Source: JAVVHH01 sp965276815
GTDB lineage: Bacteria > Pseudomonadota > Alphaproteobacteria > Acetobacterales > Acetobacteraceae
Direction: 5' to 3'
Assembly (NCBI GenBank): GCA_965276815.1
Contig: CBDIBE010000012.1
Span: 186,001-250,000, forward strand
Length of the DNA stretch: 64,000 nt
Shown: in pieces, positions 18,887 to 26,889 of the stretch
Layout: every line of letters starts with the position of its first letter
Numbering within the stretch: the first letter of the stretch is position 1
Program-made: the position numbers and the translations under genes
Notes under the pieces: generated by a model
The model's input: only the letters and a program-made list of their open reading frames with translations
Database searches by the model: none
Told to the model about the DNA's origin: nothing

Positions 18887-19146
18887 GGATGGCGTCGCAT
18901 GAAGGTCAGGGAGGCGAAGGCGCCCAGCCAGGAGCCGAGGGCGGCGAACACCACGTAGATCCAGTTATTGGTGTAGTTGATCACGCCGTAGGACGAGAGC
19001 AGGTACCACAGCCCGCTCCAATTGGCCGCGGGGACCCGGCGGCGGGCGGCGACCGATGCGGTGAACTGGACATAGACGAAGTCGGTTGCGGCGGTGGCGG
19101 CGATTACGGCGAGGGCTGTGAGGGGGTTGATCGCGGGGAACGGCAT
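18883..19146 (-). CDS. Small membrane protein, unknown function
   Basis: 87 residues beginning MPFPAINPLTALAVIAATAA, with three hydrophobic stretches (residues 8-28, 44-60, 63-83). AGGA lies 9 bp upstream of the ATG at 19146. I do not recognise a named family; similar short proteins with a VYVQFTASVAARRRVPAANWSG-like loop occur as hypotheticals. The stop TAG sits inside the end of the double-hairpin repeat. The frame extends upstream but there runs into divergent GST sequence. Confidence 0.65.
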   Translation of the reverse strand: MPFPAINPLTALAVIAATAATDFVYVQFTASVAARRRVPAANWSGLWYLLSSYGVINYTNNWIYVVFAALGSWLGAFASLTFMRRHP

Positions 19147-19263
19147 GGCGGGGGTTCCTGGTAGTTTGCGCAACCCTGCCCGAAGGCGCCCGCCGTATCT
19201 ATTTGCCCTGCCTGCGGGGAACCCGGGTAGACTGCGCCCGCCTAGCTGAAGCGAGCGACCTGC

Positions 19264-19977
19264 ATGCCCTACGAGCTGTATTACTGGCCGACCATTCAGG
19301 GCCGCGGCGAGTTTGTCCGCCTGGCGCTGGAGCAGGCTGGCGCGGACTATGTCGATGTGGCGCGGACGCGCGGCGGCATGGCGAAGATGCAGGCGCTGCT
19401 TGCGGATGATGGGGTCGCGCATCCGCCGTTTGCGGTGCCTGCGCTGCGGGACGGCGACGTGCTGGTGGCGCAGACCGCGGCGATCCTGCTGTATTTGGCG
19501 CCGCGGCTTGGCCTGGCGCCGGAGGACGAGGGCGGCCGGCTTTGGGCGCACCAGATCCAGCTCACGATCGCCGACGTCGTCGACGAAGCCCACAACACGC
19601 ACCACCCGCTGGGCAGCGGCCTATACTACGAGGACCAGCGGCCGGAAGCAGGCCGGGCGGCCGAGCACTTCCGCGAACGGCTGCCCCGATTCCTCGGCTG
19701 GCTCGAAACCATCATCGAGCGCGCCGGCGGCACTTGGCTGGTAGACGGGCGCCTCAGCTACGCCGACCTCTCCGCCTTCCAGCTCGTCGAGGGCCTCGGT
19801 TACGCTTTCCCGCGCGCGACCGAGGCCGCGCTGGCGCGGACGCCGCTGTTGGTCGGCCTCGTTGAGCGCGTGCGCACGCTGCCGAACATCGCCGCCTATC
19901 TCGCAAGCGACCGCCGCATCCCGTTCAACGAGCAAGGCATCTTCCGGCGGTATGCGGAGCTGGACGAGCCGAGCTGA
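19264..19977 (+). CDS. Glutathione S-transferase
   Basis: Cytosolic GST-fold protein, 237 residues: N-terminal thioredoxin-like domain with YYWPTIQGRGEFVRLAL and VPALRDGDVLVAQTAAILLYL (cis-Pro and the Gln-Thr glutathione-binding segment), then an all-helical C-terminal domain with RLSYADLSAFQLVEGL. The N-terminal Tyr is the likely activating residue. Resembles the Sigma/Mu-type GSTs; substrate unknown. Divergent from the small membrane gene, 117 bp apart. Confidence 0.88.
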   Translation: MPYELYYWPTIQGRGEFVRLALEQAGADYVDVARTRGGMAKMQALLADDGVAHPPFAVPALRDGDVLVAQTAAILLYLAPRLGLAPEDEGGRLWAHQIQLTIADVVDEAHNTHHPLGSGLYYEDQRPEAGRAAEHFRERLPRFLGWLETIIERAGGTWLVDGRLSYADLSAFQLVEGLGYAFPRATEAALARTPLLVGLVERVRTLPNIAAYLASDRRIPFNEQGIFRRYAELDEPS

Positions 19978-20152
19978 CGACTCGGGAGACCGAGAAGTCA
20001 TGATCGGCACGAAGTCGCAACGGCTTGGGCGATGGCCGCCGCATGCGCCAGACCGGAGCTACCAGAACGGTAGCACCACCACGCTTGCTTCACTCTTTGG
20101 CGCCGTGACATGATCCTTCCGACGCCAGGACGAGCGGCTCGCGATTAGCGCC

Positions 20153-20881
20153 ATGACTGAGCACATCTCAAAAAAATGCACTAGTTGCGGGCGCAACAAA
20201 ATTACCGCTCTGGTGAGTTTCAAGCAGAACGTCAGCTACCTTATCCGCCGACAGCAACGAGAGTTTTCTGGGTGGCTATGCTTCAAGTGTATGACGGCGG
20301 AGTTTGCAAAGTTTGAGCTAGTCACTTTGGTGGGCACATGGTGGGGAATTATAGGTTGTGTGCTTGGACCTGTTTTCATCGTTTTGAATTTATTCGAGTA
20401 TATCTCTGGCAGCTATACGATGATTCACGCCGCCGTCAGGATGCGACCACATGCAGTCTCCGTAGATGAGCCCTCAAAAGCATTGGCCGACCCGCTAACG
20501 GTTTTAGGGAACTTGATGGAGCGATACCCAACGGCCTTACTTGATACCACGAGGTTAGCTGCACCAAAGCGAAAGATGAAGGACATCATTAAGCAAGTCT
20601 GGCGTGAGAAGCCTCAATTGCGCGGCGTTCTCGGCCATGCGTACCTGCATCTCAGCCACTTTCAGGACGGCATTGGTGATGCGGTGCTCGATTGCAAAAT
20701 ACCTGACTCGCACGGCTCAAATCTGGACTTCGATGCGCTGGGAAGGCAGGCAATCGAGATGTCTGTCGAGGTGCAGGGTGACAACCTTCGACATTGGTTA
20801 GCCTGGTCAAAGGTTTCCCTGGCAGAGCTTGAAATCCTTCGACAAGAGTGGGCGAATTTCGAGCGCAGCAATGATGCTTAG
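20153..20881 (+). CDS. Unknown zinc-ribbon plus membrane-anchor protein, low GC
   Basis: 242 residues, no family recognised. Residues 9-12 (CTSC) and 43-46 (CFKC) look like a four-cysteine zinc ribbon; a hydrophobic stretch follows at about 57-85 (LVTLVGTWWGIIGCVLGPVFIVL), then a soluble alpha/beta or helical C-terminal half. The gene is visibly AT-richer than its neighbours and uses codons such as TTA, AAA and AAT that are rare here, suggesting recent transfer. It stands alone between the GST gene and a convergent dehydratase gene. Function cannot be inferred. Confidence 0.65.
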   Translation: MTEHISKKCTSCGRNKITALVSFKQNVSYLIRRQQREFSGWLCFKCMTAEFAKFELVTLVGTWWGIIGCVLGPVFIVLNLFEYISGSYTMIHAAVRMRPHAVSVDEPSKALADPLTVLGNLMERYPTALLDTTRLAAPKRKMKDIIKQVWREKPQLRGVLGHAYLHLSHFQDGIGDAVLDCKIPDSHGSNLDFDALGRQAIEMSVEVQGDNLRHWLAWSKVSLAELEILRQEWANFERSNDA

Positions 20882-21022
20882 CTGCTACTTCTCTTGAAGT
20901 GCCTGACCGCGCTGCGTCGCATCGTTGGATCTGGATCAGGCGGCGGCCAAACCCTTGTGGAATAAGAGCCGGAAGTAAGGGCTACACGCGACGGAGTTCC
21001 TACTTCGCCGCTTGGCCAACAG

Positions 21023-22540
21023 CTACATCGTGGCGCCGAGGACCCAGGGGGCGAATTCGGCGCCGCCGGCGTCGAATTGTTCGCTTTTGGTGCGGTCGCC
21101 GCTGGCGACGCGGAGGATTGTTTCGAAGATGCGGTGGCCGCATTCCTGGACTGTTTCTGCGCCGTCGAGGATGGTGCCGCAGTTGATGTCCATGTCGTCT
21201 TCCATGCGGCGGAACATTGAAGTGTTGGTGGCGAGCTTGATGGAGGGGGAGGGTTTGCAGCCGAAGACGCTGCCGCGGCCGGTGGTGAAGCAGACCAGGT
21301 TGGCGCCGCCGGCGACCTGGCCGGTGGCGGCCACCGGGTCGTAGCCGGGGGTGTCCATGAAGACGAAACCGCGGGCGGTGACCGGCTCGGCGTAGCCGAC
21401 CACGTCGACCAGGTTGGTGCTGCCGGCCTTGGCCATGGCGCCGAGGGATTTTTCCAGGATGGTGGTGAGGCCGCCGGCTTTGTTGCCGGGGCTCGGGTTG
21501 GCGTTCATCTCGGCGCCCTCGCGCTCGGTGTAGGCTTCCCACCAGCGCATCAGGGCGACCAGCTTCTCGCCGACGTCCCGGGAGACGGCGCGCCGGGTCA
21601 GCAGGTGCTCGGCGCCGTAGGTTTCGGGGGTTTCGGAGAGGATGACGGCGCCGCCGTGGCGGACGACGAGGTCGCTCGCCGCGCCCAGGGCCGGGTTGGC
21701 GGAGACGCCGGAATAGCCGTCGCTGCCGCCGCATTGCAGCGCGATGGTCAGCTCGCAGAGCGGGGCGGGTTCGCGCTGCACACGGTTGGCTTCGTCCAGC
21801 ACCTCGCGGACGAAGGCGATCCCGGCCTCGACGGTCTTGCGGATGCCGCCCATGGTCTGGATGTCCATGCTGCGGACCCGGCCGGCCAGGCGCTGCTCCT
21901 CGAGCAGGCCGCCGATCTGGTTGACCTCGCAGCCCAGGCCGATCACCACGATGTGGCTGAAATTCACATGCCGGGCGTAGCCGGCGAGCGTGCGGCGGAG
22001 CACGCGGAGCGGCTCGCCGTCGGTCATGCCGCAGCCGGTCTTGTGGGTGAGCGCGACCACGCCGTCGACGTTGGGCCAGGCGGCGAGCGGGTCGGCTGAT
22101 GTGAAGGGGTTGCGCTTGAACTGGTCGGCGATGAGCTCGGCGGTGTGGGCGCTGCAGTTCACCGAGGTGAGGATGCCGATGTAGTTGCGGGTGGCGACGC
22201 GGCCGTCGGGGCGGCGGATGCCCTGGAAGCTGCGCGCGGCGTTGGCCATGGGCGTGGGGCGGGCGTCCTGGGCGTAGGCGTAGTCCTTGGCGAAGTCGCC
22301 CATGCCGCAATTATGGACGTGGACGTGCGCGCCGGGTTCGATGGGCTGGGTGGCGAAGCCGATGATCTGGCCGTAGCGGCGCACCGCGTCGCCGGGCGCG
22401 AGCGCGTGGATGGCCACTTTATGACCGGCTTGGATGCGCTCGCGGCAGAACATACCCGGCGCTACCTCGGCGCCCTGCATCAGCGTGGAGCGGGCGATGA
22501 CCACCCCGTCTTCGGGGTGGAGCCGGATGATGGGGGTCAT
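21023..22540 (-). CDS. UxaA/GarD-family sugar-acid dehydratase
   Basis: 505 residues: N-terminal SAF domain (residues about 1-85, DGVVIARSTLMQGAEV) and the altronate/galactarate dehydratase core (GIRRPDGRVATRNYIGI, GCGMTDGE, GLGCEVNQIGG, LQCGGSDGYSG, GFVFMDTPGYDPVAATG). Expected reaction: iron-dependent dehydration of a hexarate or hexonate to a keto-deoxy acid. Its ATG overlaps the upstream aldolase stop (4 bp), and that aldolase would cleave such a product, so the pair forms a short sugar-acid degradation unit. Exact substrate is not determinable. Confidence 0.85.
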   Translation of the reverse strand: MTPIIRLHPEDGVVIARSTLMQGAEVAPGMFCRERIQAGHKVAIHALAPGDAVRRYGQIIGFATQPIEPGAHVHVHNCGMGDFAKDYAYAQDARPTPMANAARSFQGIRRPDGRVATRNYIGILTSVNCSAHTAELIADQFKRNPFTSADPLAAWPNVDGVVALTHKTGCGMTDGEPLRVLRRTLAGYARHVNFSHIVVIGLGCEVNQIGGLLEEQRLAGRVRSMDIQTMGGIRKTVEAGIAFVREVLDEANRVQREPAPLCELTIALQCGGSDGYSGVSANPALGAASDLVVRHGGAVILSETPETYGAEHLLTRRAVSRDVGEKLVALMRWWEAYTEREGAEMNANPSPGNKAGGLTTILEKSLGAMAKAGSTNLVDVVGYAEPVTARGFVFMDTPGYDPVAATGQVAGGANLVCFTTGRGSVFGCKPSPSIKLATNTSMFRRMEDDMDINCGTILDGAETVQECGHRIFETILRVASGDRTKSEQFDAGGAEFAPWVLGATM

Positions 22541-23310
22541 TTTGTTCCGCGGGCGACGGCCACGTTGGCGCGGGATGCAAGGAGCAGCGTGCCGCTGTCA
22601 TTGCCGAGGGTGACGAGGCGGAACCCCATTTCGATCATGCGCTTGGCGTAGGCGGGATTGCCGGTGTGGATCCCGGCCTTTTGGCCGCGCTTGCCGGTTT
22701 CGGCGACCAGCTTTTCGTAGATTTTGAGGATATGCGGCTCCTCGCGGTCGAGCGCCGGCGTCAGGCCCATGGAAAAGGCGAGGTCGCTGGGGCCGACATA
22801 GATCGCGTCGATCCCGGGGACGTCGAGGATGCGTTCGATGTCGTCGATCGCTTGCTGGGTCTCGATCATCGGCATGCAGAGGACTTCGTCATTGGCGGTC
22901 GCCTGGTAGCCGCCGCCGGGTCCGACGACGCCGTAGATGCCGGCGCGGATGGGTCCGTTGCTGCGCTTGCCCTTTGGCGGATACTTGCAATAGCTGATGA
23001 AGTTCTGCGCTTCTTCGACGGTGTTGATCATCGGGCAGATGACGCCATAGGCGCCGGCGTCGAGCACCTTGCCGATAATGCCCGGCTCGTTCCAGGGAAC
23101 GCGGACCATCGGCAGGACGGGATGATGCTGCATCGCCTGGAAGCAGTGCACCATGGACATATAGTCCTGCACGCCATGCTGCAGATCCACGGTCAGGCTG
23201 TCCCAGCCGGCCTGCGCCATGACTTCGGCCGAGAAGCCGCTGGGGATGGCCAGCCACCCGTTGATCGCCGCCTTGTTTTGCGACCAGAGCGCCTTGACTG
23301 CATTCGGCAT
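22537..23310 (-). CDS. HpcH/HpaI (GarL-like) class II aldolase
   Basis: 257 residues, pyruvate-forming metal-dependent aldolase. Recognisable blocks: GWLAIPSGFSAEVMAQAGWDSLTVDLQHGV (metal-site half), PMVRVPWNEPGIIGKVLDAGAYGVICPMI (Arg substrate clamp) and YVGPSDLAFSMG. GGGAGGAACG precedes the ATG. Coupled by 4 bp to the dehydratase; together they would turn an aldarate into pyruvate plus tartronate semialdehyde or a related aldehyde. Confidence 0.88.
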   Translation of the reverse strand: MPNAVKALWSQNKAAINGWLAIPSGFSAEVMAQAGWDSLTVDLQHGVQDYMSMVHCFQAMQHHPVLPMVRVPWNEPGIIGKVLDAGAYGVICPMINTVEEAQNFISYCKYPPKGKRSNGPIRAGIYGVVGPGGGYQATANDEVLCMPMIETQQAIDDIERILDVPGIDAIYVGPSDLAFSMGLTPALDREEPHILKIYEKLVAETGKRGQKAGIHTGNPAYAKRMIEMGFRLVTLGNDSGTLLLASRANVAVARGTK

Positions 23311-23343
23311 GAAGCCGTTCCTCCCGTAATGGTGCGGGCAGGC

Positions 23344-23586
23344 TAGGCCTGGGGGGACGGGGGTGCAACCCGCTCCCCTCCTCCGTCATGGTCCGCGCAG
23401 GCGACGCGCAGGCGGACCATCCACGCCAAGAAGCGCTCGAAGAGATCATCCCAGTTCGGGTTTGCCTTCTCGATCAGGCGCACCTTCCAAGCGCGGATCC
23501 AAGTCTTGAGCTGCTTTTCCCGCCGAATCGCTTCTGTGATGCTTTCGTGCGGCTCGGTGAAAACAAGACGCTTCAGCCCGTAGCGG
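23344..23586 (-). pseudogene. GIY-YIG endonuclease remnant (C-terminal part)
   Basis: Minus-strand frame reads RYGLKRLVFTEPHES then ITEAIRREKQLKTWIRAWK and NPNWDDLFERFLA, the C-terminal half of small GIY-YIG proteins. The N-terminal half with the GIY and YIG motifs is missing: just upstream in frame come two TGA codons, then REP-like sequence and IS1182. The tail beyond FERFLA reads through a REP palindrome to a TAG at 23344. Not expected to be active. Confidence 0.7.
23388..23420. repeat. REP-like palindrome
   Basis: ATGGTCCGC / GCGGACCAT arms (9 bp, perfect) around a 15-base loop containing a direct repeat of GCGCAGGCG; flanks are CGTC on one side and CCACGCC on the other. The same stem and flanks, split, surround both IS1182 copies in this window. 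Confidence 0.75.
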
Positions 23587-23625
23587 GCTCATCATCCGCC
23601 TTGAAGACGTGGATGGCCCGCCCAG

Positions 23626-25187
23626 CAGATCGTGTGAAAACCTGATGCATCGGGAGGTTGTCCCGTACTAGCCTCGATTTGGCGATTCGGGGGGTGCGGG
23701 ACGTGGGCTACATCGAGGGTGTGGAGCGAGAGCAGGTCATGCTTCTGCCGGCGCGGGTCGAAGACTATGTCGGCGCGGGCGCGATGGTCCGCGTCATTGC
23801 AGCCTTCGTCCAGACGCTCGACATGACAAGGCTCGGCTTCGTGCGCTCCACGCCGGCCGAGACCGGGCGACCCGGTTACGACCCGCGCGCCATGTTGCGG
23901 CTTTATATCTACGGCTACCTGAACGGCGCGCGCTCGTCGCGCCGTCTGGAGCGGGAATGCCGAATCAACGTCGAGTTGATGTGGCTGATGGCCATGCTCG
24001 CCCCCGACTTCAAGACGATCGCCGATTTCCGCCGCGACAACGGCGCCGGGATCGTGGGCGCCTGCAAAGCCTTCGTGCTGTTTGCGCGTGAGACTGGCCT
24101 GATCGCCGGCGAGGTGGCGGCCATCGACGGCACCAAACTCGCCGCCGCGGCCAGCCGGCGCCGGGTGATGAGTGCTGACGACATCGCCGAGGCGATGCGC
24201 AAGCTCGACGAGAAAATCGCCGCGTTCCTTGCCGATATGGACGCGCGCGACGCTGCCGAAGGCGAGGCGTTCGACGAGACGCGCACCGAAGCGGCCCTGG
24301 CCAAGCTGCGCCAACGCCGCGGGCAACTGGCCGATCTGGCCGAGCGGATGGCGCGCCACGACCGCGCGCTCGGCGTGCTGGGCGAGCCCGAGGCGCGGCC
24401 GATGGGCCATGGCGCGCAGGCCAAACGGCCCGCCTATAACGTGCAGATCGCGGTGCAGGCAGAGAGCCACGTCATCGTTCATCACGAGGTGACGACGGCT
24501 GCCAACGACCATGCGCAACTCGAGCCGATGGCGCGCGCGGCACGCGATGCGCTGGGCGTCGAGACGATCCGGGTGGTGGCCGACACCGGCTACGCCAACG
24601 CCGGACAGGCGGCGGCCTGCGAGGCGGCCGGCATCGAGCCGGCCGTGCCGGCGCCGCCGCCTGCCAACAATGCCGGACATTACTTCTCCGCCGATCGGTT
24701 CACCCAAGATCCGGATGGCGACACGCTGACCTGCCCGGCCGGGCGCAAGCTGCGGCGCCGCGGCACGAACCTTCGGGACCAGGCGCGGCAATACCGGGCG
24801 GAAGACTGTTCCGGCTGTCCGCTCAAGCCGCAATGCACGGGCGGCCCGCGCCGTCACGTTTCCAAGTCCTTGTTCGAGGATGCCCGTGACCGCATGAACG
24901 CCCGCGCCGACCAGGCCGCGATGCGGCTGCGCCGCTGCACCGCGGAGCATCCGTTCGCAAGCCTCAAACGCGTCTTGGGCGGACGGCTTTTGTTGCGAGG
25001 GCAAGCCAACGCCGCCACCGAGACTGCATTTGCGGTGCTGGCCTACAATCTCACGCGCGTTGCCAACATCCTCGGCAGCCAGAGCCTGATCGAGAGGCTG
25101 GCTTGAGGGCAAGACCGCGCCACACATTCCGCCCGCCCCAACGCAAACCCGACCGGTCCAACCCCCACCGCGTTTCCACACGGTCTG
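23626..25187 (+). mobile_element. IS1182-family element, copy 1
   Basis: 1562 bp between imperfect terminal inverted repeats (CAGATCGTGTGAAAAC at the left, CAGACCGTGTGGAAAC read inward at the right). Nearly identical to the inverted copy at 41104-42665. Immediately outside are ATGGCCCGCC (23613-23622) and GGCGGGCCAT (25191-25200), which pair perfectly and together would make a REP-like palindrome; the element therefore sits in the loop of a palindrome. Exact ends could differ by about 3 bp. Confidence 0.88.
23658..25106 (+). CDS. IS1182-family transposase, copy 1
   Basis: 482 residues, DDE transposase. Acidic residues fit D157 (AAIDGTK), D309 (VADTGY) and E430 (TAEHPFASLK); an insertion between the second and third carries a cysteine cluster (C359, C384, C387, C393). 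The N-terminal helical domain contains PAETGRPGYDPRAMLRLYIYGYLNG, a hallmark of IS1182/IS5-group enzymes. TTG start with GGAGG unusually close upstream; initiation further in, near the QVMLLP segment, is possible. Protein identical to that of copy 2. Confidence 0.92.
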   Translation: MSRTSLDLAIRGVRDVGYIEGVEREQVMLLPARVEDYVGAGAMVRVIAAFVQTLDMTRLGFVRSTPAETGRPGYDPRAMLRLYIYGYLNGARSSRRLERECRINVELMWLMAMLAPDFKTIADFRRDNGAGIVGACKAFVLFARETGLIAGEVAAIDGTKLAAAASRRRVMSADDIAEAMRKLDEKIAAFLADMDARDAAEGEAFDETRTEAALAKLRQRRGQLADLAERMARHDRALGVLGEPEARPMGHGAQAKRPAYNVQIAVQAESHVIVHHEVTTAANDHAQLEPMARAARDALGVETIRVVADTGYANAGQAAACEAAGIEPAVPAPPPANNAGHYFSADRFTQDPDGDTLTCPAGRKLRRRGTNLRDQARQYRAEDCSGCPLKPQCTGGPRRHVSKSLFEDARDRMNARADQAAMRLRRCTAEHPFASLKRVLGGRLLLRGQANAATETAFAVLAYNLTRVANILGSQSLIERLA

Positions 25188-25293
25188 CCAGGCGGGCCAT
25201 GACGTCGTGATTACTCTTAGCCTCCTGGCCTCGCGCTGACCATTCCCGCTGGGCCCGCGCCGCCGTAGCATGGGGCGAAGATGGAGTGCGGCC

Positions 25294-26889
25294 TTGAACC
25301 ATTCGGACTACCTTGTCATTGGCGGCGGCACGGCTGGGTGTATTCTGGCGGCGCGCCTGTCTGAGGATGCGGGCGTCCGCGTCACCCTGCTCGAGGCCGG
25401 TCCAGAGGACCGCGATCCCTGGATCCACATCCCCGCCGGCTACGCGCGGATGTTCAAGTCCGGCAAATACGATTGGAAGTTCGCGACCGAACCCGAGCCG
25501 GAGCTTGGCGGCCGCAGTGTCGCGTGGCCGCGCGGCCGGGTCCTGGGCGGGTCGGGCAGCATCAACGGCCTGGTCTTCCTGCGCGGCTCGCCGCACGATT
25601 ACGACCGGTGGGCGCAGGCCGGCGCGCGCGGCTGGTCGCATGAGGACGTGCTGCCGGTGTTCCGCCGGATCGAAAACTGGACCGGCACGCCGCACGAGAG
25701 CCGCGGCACCGGCGGCCCGATCACCGTCAGCGAGCCGCGCAGCCTGTCACCGGGTGCGGCCGCCTTCATCGAGGCCGCGGCCGCGTGCGGCATCCCCAGG
25801 CACCGAGATATCAACGCCGCCGCCATCGAGGGCGTGGCGCCGATCCAGATGAACGTCCGCCGCGGTTTCCGCCGCAGCACGGCGCAGGCCTATCTCCGCC
25901 CCGCGCGCCGGCGGGCGAACCTGCGCGTGGTCACCGGCGTCACCGTCTCGCGCCTGGTGATCGAGGACGGCCGGGCCACGGGCTGTGTCGCCACCCGCGC
26001 CGAAGGCGGCCTGGAGACCTTCACCGCCGGCCGCGAAGTGATCGTCTGCGCTGGCGCGATCGCCTCGCCGAAGCTGCTGATGCTGTCCGGCATCGGCGAT
26101 GGCGGCGCGCTGCAGGCGATGGGCCTGCCGGTGCTGGTGAACCGGGCCGGCGTCGGCCAGAATCTGCAGGACCATCTGATCATCCGCTTCGTCTTCCGCA
26201 CCCGGCCGGCCGGCACGCTCAACGAGCACACGGCGACCCGGCTGCGCATGGGCGCGATGGCGCTCGGCTACGCGCTGCGCCGCACCGGGCCGATGGCCGT
26301 CGGCGCCACAGAAGCGACGCTGTTCGCCCGCGTCACCCCCGGCGCCGAGGAGGCCGAAATCCAGTTTCAGTTCATCAATTTCAGCCTCAGCTCCGGCCTG
26401 ACCTACGAGTTGCACAAACATCCCGGCTTCATGTTCAATTTCGACCAATGCCGCCCGGAAAGCCGCGGTTCGCTCGCCCTGCGCAGCCCGGATCCCGACG
26501 CCAAACCACTGATCCGCGCCAATTACCTCTCTGCCCCCGCCGATCAGCACATCGTCCTGCAGGCGAGCAAGCTGGCGCGCCGGATCGGCCGCGCCAAGCC
26601 GTTCGCCGACCTCGTCGAGGAGGAGCTGCAGCCGGCGCCGGACGTGACGAGCGACGATGACATGCTGGCCTACATCCGGCAGGCCGCAACCACCGTGTAC
26701 CACCCTTGCGGCACCTGCCGCATGGGCTCGGACGAGGCCGCCGTGGTCGATCCGCAGCTCCGGGTGCGCGGCGTGGCCGGGTTGCGGGTGGCGGATGCCT
26801 CGGTGATGCCGCTCGTCCCGTCGTCGAACATCCAGCCGGCGGTGATGATGGTGGCGGAGCGCGCGGTGGACTTCATCCGGGCGGCATGA
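25294..26889 (+). CDS. GMC-family FAD oxidoreductase
   Basis: Choline-dehydrogenase-like flavoenzyme oxidising an alcohol, about 531 residues. FAD loop IGGGTAG at residues 9-15, GMC signature 1 around RGRVLGGSGSINGLVFLRG, C-terminal HPCGTCRMG and SSNIQPAVMMVAERA with the catalytic His/Asn. I favour the TTG at 25294 (product LNHSDYLVIGGG), which has GGAG 7 bp upstream; an in-frame ATG at 25270 would add 8 residues. Its stop overlaps the following methyltransferase ATG (ATGA). Substrate unknown. Confidence 0.85.
   Translation: MNHSDYLVIGGGTAGCILAARLSEDAGVRVTLLEAGPEDRDPWIHIPAGYARMFKSGKYDWKFATEPEPELGGRSVAWPRGRVLGGSGSINGLVFLRGSPHDYDRWAQAGARGWSHEDVLPVFRRIENWTGTPHESRGTGGPITVSEPRSLSPGAAAFIEAAAACGIPRHRDINAAAIEGVAPIQMNVRRGFRRSTAQAYLRPARRRANLRVVTGVTVSRLVIEDGRATGCVATRAEGGLETFTAGREVIVCAGAIASPKLLMLSGIGDGGALQAMGLPVLVNRAGVGQNLQDHLIIRFVFRTRPAGTLNEHTATRLRMGAMALGYALRRTGPMAVGATEATLFARVTPGAEEAEIQFQFINFSLSSGLTYELHKHPGFMFNFDQCRPESRGSLALRSPDPDAKPLIRANYLSAPADQHIVLQASKLARRIGRAKPFADLVEEELQPAPDVTSDDDMLAYIRQAATTVYHPCGTCRMGSDEAAVVDPQLRVRGVAGLRVADASVMPLVPSSNIQPAVMMVAERAVDFIRAA

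Noticed and set aside
22501..22520. Perfect CCACCCCG-TCTT-CGGGGTGG hairpin near the start of the dehydratase gene
   Set aside because: Lies inside coding sequence of the conserved SAF domain (PEDGVV region), so it is explained by codons; no sign of a regulatory role.
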